The notes beneath the pieces are model-generated. The model was not told the origin of the DNA, searched no databases, and saw only the letters and a program-made list of their open reading frames with translations. A DNA stretch of 64,000 bases from Auriscalpium vulgare (Eukaryota > Basidiomycota > Agaricomycetes > Russulales > Auriscalpiaceae). Below are positions 43,755-54,560 of this stretch, in pieces; position 1 is the stretch's first letter; every line of letters begins with the position of its first letter. The stretch lies in assembly GCA_019915015.1 (NCBI GenBank), contig JAHBBC010000008.1:1736001-1800000 (forward strand), in the 5' to 3' direction. The position numbers and the translations under genes were made by a program.

Positions 43755-45349
43755 TCAGACTAAGCCTCGCTCCAACTCGTCTGGAACCACAGATGATCCT
43801 CGTCCAAGATCTCTGTCCAACTGGCTCTCATCCCAGGGAGGACTATTTTCTCTCTGGCTTGTCATCTCGCTCTCGGGCTCATCATCCGGAGGTGTCGATG
43901 CGCGCGGCAGAGATGAAGGCGTCGATGCAGCGGTTGACATAGAGCCCGTGCGTGAGATGGAACGAGCGGGCGTAGCGGCGGCGACAACCAGAGGAGGATT
44001 CTGAAGGCGCGATATATTTTCACGGAGATCTTGAAGCTGCAGCTGAAGGTCATCGTCAAGTGCTTCCGACTTGCGGCGATACTCATCGTTCGTCCACAAG
44101 CCAATCTGCAGCTCACGAAAGAGGCGGTCGTGGCGATCGCGAGCGTCTTGGCGAAGACTATTCATGTCATCGCGCAGCCTGTCGACAGCTTTGCGGATGT
44201 TCTCTTCCTTTGACACCGCAAAGCTACGCCTGCCACATGAATTAGTCCACGTGCATTACCAACAACTAGTATTACTTACTCGATGGACTCCTTCAGTATG
44301 TCTTGAATGCCGGTGCGTGACGTGGGCTTGAAGCGACCCTTCAAGCTCTCCAGCTTCTCTTCCGACAGGTGTGCGGGAGTCTTCTTCGCACTTGCTTGCG
44401 ACGAGGGCGGCACGCGGTTCTCTTTGGGAGTGTGTGGCGTCTGCGGTGGCGATCCCGGGCCGGGTGCGGTCGCAGAAGAGTCTTGCGCGAGAGGCGCCGG
44501 GCCATCGTGAACGCGTAGGACGGGGTCTATGTCCTCTTCGCGCGGTTGCCGCACAGGTGGCGCGTCGTCGGGAGGCTGATAGTGCACTGTGCGGTGACCG
44601 TCCGGACCAACCCAGTCGTGATGATGATCGGGTTTTCATTTGGGCGGGTGGCAAGGATCGCGTGAATTCGGGGAAGACAGCGAACTCGGCCTCGATCTCC
44701 TCTGCACAGGATGTGTTAGCCTCCAGCGTGCTCATCGGAGATCACAAAATGAACTTACGCCAGATATTCTTGTGGCGTGCATCGGTATCCTCGGATGGGC
44801 CATCTGGCCCTATGTAGCAGACCAAATACTCATCTGGACCATCGTCGGCATCACCTGTGTCGACGATGGCCTCATTCCCAGTGAGGACACCTCCACCCGT
44901 GCACTTAATGCGCCGAACCTTGGAGTGATAGGTGATGCGTAGCCTACACAAGCCTGTGAGCACGTATGAGGCATCCAATAAGGGTATGGACATACTGATT
45001 TATTTTCCCGAGCACCTTTGCTCCCAGACTGACGAAATCCGAGTCCGGAGCATCCTTCCAGAGGATGCGAGCAAGCCGCTGACCCGCTGCGACCTTACTT
45101 TCTCCGCTTTTCTTCTGGAAAGATGTCAGTAACAAAGCCCAGATGATGCGTGGGCCACCTGCATACCTCACCACGCTTGTTACCAAACATAACCTTGCGA
45201 TTTTGCGGCTGTTCGAGCTCCGTGATGAGCTGCAGGAGCAGCTCATTTGGCTTCTTATTTGTGCCCCAGCTGATGTTCTCCTCACGGGATTTCTTGCCCG
45301 GAGCTGTCTCAGGCTGGTCGGAGTCCGAGCGGCCGCGTTTCCGGGGCAT
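43755..45349 (-). CDS. Harbinger accessory protein, copy 2 (frameshifted)
   Basis: Same exon plan as copy 1, starting MPRKRGRSDSDQPETAPGKK at 45349. Compared with copy 1 it has one C fewer, one A more and one G fewer in homopolymer runs near 44605-44670, giving EFAVFPEFTRSLPPAQ where copy 1 reads EFAVFPRIHAILATRP. The downstream frame (GPDGHRTVHYQPPDD) cannot be reached without a shift. Either both copies are mutated here or the assembly has homopolymer errors. Confidence 0.6.
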
Positions 45350-45548
45350 TAAGAGAGTAGGAGAGTGTAGATTAAGGAGGTATCGCGAGGGAATGAGTGT
45401 GTGAGACACGAAGACGCCGCACAACGCGAGCGTCACCTAAAGTCACACGATTGTCACACATCGGGTCACTTATGCCGCGGGCCGAATCGAAAACGAAAGG
45501 CGTTTGAAAACGAAACGGAAACGAAAACGGTCTACTCTGAGCTCCCCT

Positions 45549-45968
45549 ATTGAGACGGTGCATGCGCCGAAGCGCATACAAACCGCAGACACCCTCTGGG
45601 GACAGGGTCGCCGTGCAATGGAGGATCCCCACGGCCCACAGACCCAGGTCTGTGAAGGGGCTTGTGCCATCAAGGTAAGTATGAAGACTCTCTGGCCGGA
45701 GGCGGGCAGATTATATACCAGCTGGGAGACCGCGCACGGGCCATGGGTGGTTTAGGGCAGGTCGGGGTCCGTGCGCACTATTGTACAGCAGCAGCCGTCT
45801 GTGTAGTCGTTCTCCTCCGCTCCTCTCGACGACCGCCATAAACCTCCCGGGACACCTGCACGACACAGCTGCCCAGCAAGCGCGGACACCAGAAGACGTT
45901 GGACGCGCGCTGAAGCGGGCTCATAGCCAACGTCGACGCCTCCCCGACGGATCGGTGGTCTCACAGCC
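45549..45968. other. Upstream region of the THO3-like gene
   Basis: 420 bp between Harbinger copy 2 and the WD40 gene. Nothing coding is seen; a promoter is presumed here. Confidence 0.4.
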
Positions 45969-47353
45969 ATGGCGAGCTCAACACCCTCGAAAGACAAAGA
46001 CGAAGACGAGATTCCCCCACCGCAAAAGCCGCCCTCCCCGCCGCCCCACACAACCTTCGCCGCGCGCGGCGTGCACGTACACCGTCCCTTCCCGCCCCGC
46101 GTCCTCTCATAACCCCCTCTCCAGACGCCCACGTTCTCCGCCTTCCGCCCGCGCGACATGCGCATCACGTCCCCGCAGGCAATGACCCACGTCGCGTGGA
46201 GCTGCGATGGCAAGAAGCTCGCCGCCGTCGGCATCGACCGCATCGCGCGCGTCTGGCAGCCCGACAAGAGCGTGAGTGCGTGTCCCCGTCTTCCCCGCGC
46301 GCGCGCAGGCTGACGACCCGCGCAGATGGACATGCGCTCCGCGACGCTCTTCTCCGGCGCCCACGCGGACGACGTCGACTACGTCTCGTGGAACCCGACG
46401 CATCCGGAGCTCTTCTGCACGTCGTCCCAGAAGGACAGGCGGATCGTGTTCTGGGATGCACGCCGTATGTCATCAACCTCGTACCCTTCGTCCACAGCTG
46501 ATCAAAGCGCCCGCAGAGAGCCGCCACGTCCAGCAAGTGACGCTCAAAGTCTCGCCCATGCAGACGGACTACTCCCCCGACGGGCGCACGCTGCTCTACA
46601 TCGGCTCGCGCAACGAGCTCTTCCTCATGACCTATCGCAGAGAGGGCGACGACCCCAAAGAACAATGGCACCTCGCTGAGCGCGACGCGGTACGCCCGCC
46701 CTCCGCCTCTTCTCCACACACCTCTTACGCCCACAGGCAGCCCACCTACGCGTCCACAGGCACCTTCGCGCCCTCCGGCGAAGGCATCATTCTCACACAC
46801 CACTCGGAGCATACCATCCGCGTCCTCGCGTACCCCTCACTCGCCGTGCGCGAGTCCCCCGCCGCGCACGTCGGCGGCTGCGTCGCCGCCGCGCTCGACC
46901 CGCGCGGCCGCTACCTCGCCTCGGGCGGCCACGACTCCATCGTCAACATGTTCGACACGGACGAGTGGATCTGCGTGCGCACGATCACCTCATGCGAGTG
47001 CGTGCTCATCTATGTCCATCCGGCGGCTATTAACGGCTCTGCGACGCTAGACACTCCATCACCGATTTGAGCTTCTCGCACGACGGCGAGTTCCTGGCGA
47101 TCGCCTCGACAGGGCCGTACATCGACATTGTGCGCGTCTCCTTCTTCTCTTCCCCGTGTCCGTCGCTGACATCCTGCAGTGCGCTACGGAAACGGGCGCC
47201 CCGATGCATCGCGTACCCGCCCTTGCACCGTCGCCAACCGTCACTTGGCACCCGTCAAAATACGTCATCGCGTACTGCGGACAGACGAAGGCGAAGGAGG
47301 GAGGCCCGCAGCCCGTGGCCGTGCTCGGTCTTTTTGGCCCAGGGTCGGGATAA
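45969..47353 (+). CDS. THO complex subunit 3 / TEX1-like WD40 protein
   Basis: Several exons with short GT-AG introns. It starts MASSTPSKDKDEDEIPPP. WD40 blades are recognisable: MTHVAWSCDGKKLAAVGID with RIARVWQPD, DVDYVSWNPTHPELFCTSS with RIVFWDAR, MQTDYSPDGRTLLYIGSRN, GGCVAAALDPRGRYLASGG with SIVNMFD, and ITDLSFSHDGEFLAIASTG. It ends AKEGGPQPVAVLGLFGPGSG. This repeat order and the closing segment match the THO subunit that couples transcription to mRNA export in the nucleus. The family name is from pattern recognition, so another WD40 protein remains possible. Confidence 0.85.
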
Positions 47354-47897
47354 TATCAGCGTGCTGTACTTGCAGTTACATCGTCTCGATACATATTTGT
47401 GCTTCATTCTCGATCATGATTCACTTTGCCAGAGCACCGGTCCAAAGAGGATAATTATACGCAAACGCATGTACCCGTCAAGAGTTCAAGCAGAACGAAA
47501 GCAGAGCGGTAAGTGTTCGTCGAGAACGGTTCGAAAGCAAGTGCAGTAAATCAGTAAATCAGAGCGACGGAGAGCATATTCGAGAGCAGTAGACAGCATA
47601 AGAGACAAGATAGCAGGATAGCAAGGATAACGACGTACGTGGGGGACAATCAGAGCAATATAGGTGCGTGAGGTACGTATGATACGTCGACATAAGCATG
47701 GTCGATCAAGAACGGGCGTGAGCGGATGGGGTCATCGCACGAAAGCACTGCGCAAAGCAAACAAACAAAGCGTAAGTATATGCACGGGGAACAGACAACG
47801 GAAACTGTCAGATATCAAACAAGGAAGAAAGGCACAAGCACAACAACAAGGGCGGATGGGGTATATGTACAATCATGAGGTGAGGTTGAGGGTGAGA
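47354..47897. other. Convergent intergenic region
   Basis: 544 bp between the 3' ends of the THO3-like gene and the membrane-protein gene. Only short frames; presumably 3' UTRs and terminators, with no structure that I could define. Confidence 0.5.
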
Positions 47898-50800
47898 TCA
47901 GCGGAATGTATACGCATAGCCAGAGTGGTAGCTCTGCGACGGCGGGCGCACGACGACATCCGGGAGAGCCTCGGTCGCGCGCAGCACGGCCCGCTCCCTC
48001 GTCGTATCCGAGCGCCCGAGCTTCAGCGAGCGCAAGCGCTTGCGCGTCGGCGTCGCGTTCTCCTGGTCCGCATTCTCCTGGTCGCGCTTCGACGCCTTTG
48101 GCGCCTTCTGCTTCGTCTTCTTCCCGATCGACAGCGCGCGCGTGCCCGCCGGGGGCTCCGCGGCGTTGCGCTCCTGGAGCAGGGCGAGCGGACGCAGGCC
48201 CCCGCCGGGGGAGCTCGGCGCGGCCTCGGGAGTCGACGCGAGCGACAGCTTCGCCAGCATCTTGCTGGGCTTCGGCACCAGCGCGCGCGTCGACGTCGAC
48301 CACTGCGCAAACCGACTTGCGGTAGGCGGCGACTCGGGCTTGGCGCTCGCGCCAGCCCGCGCGCTCTCGTTCTCGTTCTGATTTGCGTAGGTGATGCGTG
48401 AGGGGCCCGCGTTGTTGTTGTTGGCGTTGGCGGTGTTGTCGTCAGATTTTATGTACATGATGCTGGAGCGGCGCGTGTTCTTCGAGCGCTGGCTCGACGC
48501 GGCGCTGTGGCGGCGGTAGTCCGGCGGCGTGCTCTCCGCGAGCGGGCCCTCCTCCTCCAGGTCGAACAGCGTGATGTCCGACCCCGCAGACGGGAGCACG
48601 CTGAGCGGGCGCTCGAGCGCGGCGATGAGCACGGCGAGCGACGAGCGCGCCGTGCCGACGTTCTGTGGCATGTCCGACAGCTCGCTCGACGTGGGCCGGT
48701 GTGTCGGAGCGAAGGGTGCGGCCGCGTAAAGGTGCTCGGCGGTCTCCTGGACGGTCTGAAGTGCGGAGGGGGAGGCTTGGGCAAGCGCGGACTCGGCGCC
48801 GCCCCACACGGTGTTGCGGCGCGAGTCAAGCGTGGCGGCCTTGGCGGCCGTCAACTGGCCGTCGGTGTTGGCGTCCTTCTTCCATGCATTGAGGCCGTCC
48901 TTGCCCAGCGATAAGCTAACGGGAGAAATGGCACGTCAGTAAAGAGCTCGCTCAGTCACATGCCGCACACAGACTGACCTGGGTAGACTGAAATGATGCA
49001 AGCGCTTGTGCCCAGATGACTTCCTCGCACGCTGGCTGTTATGCGGGGTCGAATGGAACTCCGGGGACCCTGCAGAGAAACTGAAACCACCGAACTCGGC
49101 CTCGGGAGCAAAGGAGCTCTTCAACACAGAGCGCCGCGAGCGCTTGCTGCTCGCACCCATGGAGCCCGCGGGCGACGGGATCCGTGTACCCTCGGTGATG
49201 CGCATGTCCGCGCCGACGCGCAGCCCCGGCACGAGCAGCGGCAGCAGGCCCGCCGACAGCGCGTCGATCTCGCCAGCATCCTGCCCGCCGACAGCCCCAA
49301 AGTCAAACCCGGACGAGTACGACTTCCTGTGCAAGAGGCGTGCTGTTCCGTTTCTGATGGATGGCGGCGTGGGCGGGAGCGGCGACGCGGGCGGTGGGCT
49401 CACGGGGAACCGCGCGGATGCGGACGACGCAGAGCGCGTGCGCAGGTGCATCTGCTGGAACGTGGGCGCTGGAGACACGCCGGATGCGAGCGCGGCGTTG
49501 GCGTCGGCGGGCGAGAGGCCCGGGAAACGGCGCTCGGGAGACGTCGGGGACGCGGGGAGCACGACGGTGGTGGCCATTGTCGAGTAGTGGCGCTGCGCGA
49601 CCATGATCCGCGTGTTGAATGCGAGCGACTCGTCCGCGCTCGAGAGGTACGCCGACGACTTGGAATCGCGCGGCACGCGCGTGCGCGTGCGGCCCAGCTC
49701 CGCGCTGTCGAGCGAGTGCGGCGTCTGTGGCGGGTCCTCATCGTCCTGAATGGGGAGCGGAGGCGTAAGTGGCTCGACATTGTCCTGGTCTTCCATCGGC
49801 AATACAGACAGCTTAGGTGCAGGCGCAAGCATGCCGAGCGCGCGACCGACGCGGTTCTTGCCTTCAACGGCGTCGCCCTTGCTGACCCATACGTCCGTGC
49901 TGCGGCGGCCATCGACAACGGTCATGCTCGTGCTGCGCTTGTATTCGCTCGAAAAGGCGGGCAGCGTGCTCGCGGGCGACGGCGCGCGGCTGACAGCGGA
50001 AGGCAGCTGCTTCGGGGTCTCGAAGAGGCCACTGGGGATCGGGATCGGGTGCCGGAAGATGATGTTGAGTGCGAGGATAGGCGAGGAGATCGTGATGCTG
50101 ACGGCCAGCAGGATGGAGATGATGTTGCTCGTGACAGGGTGGGAGGCCGTGGTCATGATGAAGTAGGGAAAAGCAAGAGCCTATCGTCAACGGTCAGTAG
50201 GAACGCATGCATATATGCACAAATGTACTCACAAAGGGAACCCAAATGCCCGCCATCCAGCCCAGAATCCGCGTGACGGAGATGTCGATGTCGGTCGACG
50301 GCGCAGCCAGCGCCGCAAGCCCCATCTCAGCCTGGGAGTAGCCATACCCACCAAGGACCTGCGCGCCAGCCATGCCAGGGGTGACCGGTCGCTCGCGGAG
50401 GAGCTCCGCATTCAGATCCTGTGTCGAGGCGACCGCCGGGTCCATGTCATGCTCGCCGTTGCGATGCGTTGTCGGGAAGGACCAGGCCGTCGCGGTCGGG
50501 CGCGTCCCGGACGTCGACGTGAGCCACGAGCTCTGGGAGCCCATGCGACTGCGCGCCTCGTGCTCAAGGGGGGACTCGGAGCGGCGGAACGGGTCAGGGT
50601 CATTGGAAAGAACGTGGTTGCGGTACGGGGACGGGATCTGCGGGACAGGCGGGATGGAATCGTGAGCTGGGTGCGCAGCGGCGGGCGTGCCGGGCTTGAA
50701 CCAGAAGGACGACTTGGCGGGGAGCGATGGATTCGACGCCATGGCGGTGTTCGTGTGGGTGTGATGCGTCGAGAAGGAGAACGCGGAGATGGAGTCGTGG

Positions 50801-51575
50801 CGCGAGCTCGCGCGGGACGTGATCCACGAGCTGCCTTCGCGCATGCCGTCGATGTCCTCCGTCGCGAACGACGGGCGGGGCTTCTCCTCAACAACCTGGG
50901 CCGGCGGCCACGGGTCCGACACGTCGTTGATGGCGGCGAGGTTGCGCTTGATGGCGAGGAGCGTACCGATGAGGCAGCCAAAGGCGACGGTGCACAGCGT
51001 GGCGACAGTCGCGGAGTACGCCATGTAGCCTATGAAGAAGCCGGTGAAGTCGGCGCCGGCGAGGACGCCTGCGAGCGCGGTGGACGTGATGATGAGGACG
51101 GCGAGTGGGGCCCAGATGACCCAGTGGCGCGGGCCGAAGGTCACCGCGCGGCCAAGGCGCACGTGGAGGAGGGTGATGGCGGACACGACGAGGAGGCAGG
51201 TTTGGCGCAGCGACAGCGCAAACCACAGACGAGCGGCGGAGCCAGCGTCTGACGCGGTGGCGAAACCTTCCGCGCTGCCTTTGTACTCGGAGATGGCTTC
51301 CCATACGAAGATAGCGAGGGCCAGGATGTCACAACCCGCCAGCCAGACGTGGCTCTTGTCGGCAGCGGACAGCGAACGGAAGTTGGGAAGGCCGAACTCA
51401 GACTGAAAACAGATATGAGCGGGGCTTTGTGCGGAGAGAAAAAGGGACGTACGGGACGGACACGCTTGCTCAAGGGGTGAGGAGGGAGGACAGGGATGAG
51501 AATACGAAGGATAACAAAACATGAACAGAGGAAGGAGACGAAAGCGAGTGCGAGCGTTGGGATGAGAGGGAACAT
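47898..51575 (-). CDS. Seven-helix membrane protein with long disordered tail
   Basis: Four main exons (start 51575) give about 1160 residues. Hydrophobic segments, in order: (1) MFPLIPTLALAFVSFLCSCF; (2) LAGCDILALAIFVW; (3) LWFALSLRQTCLLVVSAITL; (4) HWVIWAPLAVLIITSTALAG; (5) GFFIGYMAYSATVATLCTVA; (6) ILGWMAGIWVPF running over an intron into ALAFPYFIM; (7) NIISILLAVSITISSPILAL. A cytoplasmic-type loop of about 200 Ser/Pro-rich residues separates 5 and 6, and a tail of about 700 Ser/Pro-rich residues with a basic end (KKTKQKAPKASKRDQ) follows 7. The count and layout recall a G-protein-coupled-receptor topology, but I see no family signature. It could equally be a basidiomycete-specific membrane protein. 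Confidence 0.7.
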
Positions 51576-53392
51576 GTTGAATCGTCGGGCGTTCTTGAAG
51601 AGAGCGTTGATTGCGTGGGTGCGTTAGGGCGTAAGGCCTTCGTGGGAGCGTTCGAGCGGGACAAAGTCGAAGCTGTTGGAACAGAGAACCAGCGTGAGCG
51701 GTCGTGAGCGCAGAGGGCACGGAGGGGAGGAACAAGAGAGATAAAAACGAACACGGCGCAAATAGGGTGGACCCACAAGGTCCAACAACGCGAGGCGCGC
51801 CAAACCCGCCGTTGCCATCATGTGACCGTATGCGTTGCTATGGGCCCCGCTTTCACGCCGTCCGTGCGCGCAGCAACCTCGAATCTCGGACAGTCTGAGC
51901 ACGCAAGGATGCATGGATAGGAGAGTACTTTCGCCAACCGACAGCGCGCCGGAGGGATAAGTACGCCGAGAGAGCTCCTGGTATTGGGCGGGCAGGGCCC
52001 AGGCGGTGAATATGAGCCTGGTGGTGATGGGGGGAAGGAAAGCGGGACGCCGAAGAAAATGGAGAGGGCGAGGGTTGTATAGCGTTTGTCCGTACATAGG
52101 ATTGAGGGGCGTGAGGGCGCGTGACGCGCGTCGACGCGACGGGAGAACCTGCCGACAACTCCTCCCGCCTTCCCTTGCCTCTCGCGCTCTCCCTTCGTTC
52201 GGTTCATTTGCAACCGCGTGCTTCAGCCTCCCCGTGTCAGCACTGGACGACCTCGACATCCTCGATGTGCGCACGCGTGCAGCTGCTCAACACCATCGTG
52301 CCTGCATTCTCCAACGACGGGTCATGGATGGCGAGGGCGCAACATGGGCTGGAGAGAGTTTAGGGACAAGGCGTACGTCACAAGCTCCCGTTAGAAATCG
52401 CGCTCTGATCGACCCCAAGGACTGTCTCCTTGGACCCAGGTCTCTGACATACGTACCCGGAATGTTCAGCCTGATGTTGCCATAACAGGCGCGTTCAGTG
52501 TGTTGGACACATAGGGCCACGACGAGCGAGCAGGCAGACGAATGAATACGAGCCGGGTGGGCGTTGTCTGGTGCGCTGCATGTTCCCCATCACGTCTACC
52601 TTAGACTAGGAGCTTGCTGACATCTTTGCAGCTCCACGCACCAACACCGCTGTCATGACCTTCTGCACCGCGATGTCATCTACGACAGCGCGACGACTCC
52701 CAGAAGGTATCCAGTGCGGCACCCTGCAAGTCTACGGTAACGATTCACGACACTGCGGCTCCGTCGCTCGGGGAGACTGATGTTGGCGTCACATGTGCGT
52801 CGAATTTGTTTCAAGTGACCCGCAAGGTTGTGTACCGACGCATTCCACAGACATCTCACCATCCAAAAAACCCAACAAACGTTCCGCCAGAGTGATCAGG
52901 TGTGTCGGTCAACGGTCTTGCTCGTGCAGCGCACTGACCTGCTGTAGCCTGTCAGATTCAGGACGTAAATCTCCGTCAATCTGCGCTCATAGGCCAACCT
53001 TCCGCCCTGAAACCCGCCGCGAGCACTCAAGGAGAGCGTTCAGTGCAGTCCCCACTCTATGGATGCTACAAGAGAAGAATCTCCTTGGACGTCGACCGTC
53101 AACGACCTTGTCCTTTTGACGCCGCATATATACAGATCCTCGATTGAAATAGAACAAATTTGACCTCGCGAGCCTGTCGCAAACGTCGTCAGCAGCCGGC
53201 TCCGATCCAAGTCCCACGTCCAGCCCGTCGTCGCGCCCGGCCACGTCGCTTTGCCGTCCGTCCAATTTCCACCGCAACTAGAGCTGCCCGCGCATGCTCG
53301 CGATTACATCGGGACAGCGTCGATCCATCGATTAGATCTCGGTGTGCAACGACTCTTTTCTACCTCTCTCTACGTTATTCATCGCACGGAAT
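51576..53392. other. Intergenic, no gene supported
   Basis: 1.8 kb upstream of two divergent genes. Frames of up to 216 codons overlap each other on both strands without domain or splice support. Presumably promoter sequence. Confidence 0.45.
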
Positions 53393-54560
53393 ATGGCCAA
53401 CATCGCAGGCCCTCTTGACCATTTCGGCGCCGTCCTGCACAATAATACCCCCCCCCCCCCCCCCCTCGCACTCCGTCTCCCCGAGATACTTAACTCCATC
53501 TTCACCATCCTCTCCTCAACCGACCCGCCAGCGGCCGCAACCATTCGTTGGGCACACCTCGGATGGATTTGGATCACCCACGTATGCCAGCGCTGGAGAC
53601 ACATCGCACTCCATCAGCACACGCTTTGGGCCTCTGACATCATCCTGCCCTTCCCGCTCGGCGACCGCTGGCGCGACACATTCTTCTCCCGCACCGGAGA
53701 CGCGCCCCTGACAATTCGAGCCGCCAATGGCTTCGTGCCCATGAGTCCCTCCGATGTCGCATTCATCGGCGAAAATATTGTACGCGTCGAGGACCTGCGC
53801 CTCCACCTCCTTCCCCCATCTTCCCCCGCGCTGTCCTCCCCCGCGCTGCTTCTCCGCCGCCTCGTGCTCTCCGGAATCAAAGATGAGCATGTCGTCTTTC
53901 CGGACGAGATGCTTGGCGGACCGGCGGGCACCCCACAACTACACCACCTGGGCATTGCCGTATTCCCCACAGCCCGAAGTGTGGTCCCATGGATGTGGTC
54001 CCGGCTCTCCCAGCTCGTCTCGCTGGAGATCTTTCAACGCGCCGACATATCTGTGGACTTAACCCATGTCCTCGATGGGCTGGCGAGGATGCCCGCGCTG
54101 CAGGAGCTGCGGTTGGATGTCCGCTTGTACGCGAAGGCAGGCGCTGAGCCGGACCGCATCGTTGCACTCGAGAAGCTGCAGTATTCTCATTTCGATTCCG
54201 CCCCCGCACATGTATGCCGCCTCCTCGCGCACTTTTCACTCCCTCCCGATATCCGTGCGTCCATCTTAATAGATTGTGGAATCAACAACGTGACGGCAGC
54301 CTCGATCGCCACGATATTGCATTTCCCTCGTAGACGGCTCGTGACGATGCTTGCATGGCGTGCCGGCGATTCGCACGCCGAGGGGCCTGCGTTGGTTGTA
54401 GCGGTAACATGGGGCTAAATTTCTGGCGACGTGCCTTGTCGAGGCAGCGCTCACCACGTATGCATTGGCGTACCTCGACGAACTGGAGATACACATCGAT
54501 GCGCGCGACCCCGCGTGGCTCGAGATGCTTGGGTGTGCGTCCGGTCTATCGCGCGTCTGA
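53393..54560 (+). CDS. F-box-like protein with poly(C) tract, about 375 aa
   Basis: Start MANIAGPLDHFGAVLHNN. An F-box-like start (LRLPEILNSIFTILSS, then ITHVCQRWRHIALHQHTLW) is followed by leucine-rich-repeat-like segments (LLLRRLVLSGIKDEHVVFPD, RLSQLVSLEIFQRADISVDL). The first exon is open to 54418, but a 40-nt GT-AG intron at 54404-54443 would continue the protein into ALTTYALAYLDELEIHIDAR to a stop at 54560, which reads more naturally. A run of 18 C (53448-53465) encodes the proline stretch before the F-box and is prone to slippage. It is likely an SCF substrate adaptor; the exact 3' end is uncertain. Confidence 0.65.
53448..53465. repeat. Homopolymer run of 18 C
   Basis: Uninterrupted C18 inside the coding frame of the F-box-like gene; translated as Thr-Pro5-Leu. 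Confidence 0.95.

Larger units (their letters stand above)
42163..45548 (+). mobile_element. PIF/Harbinger transposon, copy 2 (3386 bp), inverted
   Basis: Reverse-complement copy of 25915-29301 with the same ends (AGGGGAGCTCAGAG...CTCTGAGCTCCCCT) and ATT on both sides (42160-42162 and 45549-45551). The transposase frames are identical at the protein level. The only length differences I found are three one-base homopolymer changes in the accessory gene. The near-identity means one copy is a very recent derivative of the other. Confidence 0.92.

Noticed and set aside
51576..53300. Genes in the region between the membrane protein and the F-box gene
   Set aside because: Frames of up to 216 codons are overlapping and low-complexity; none was supported.
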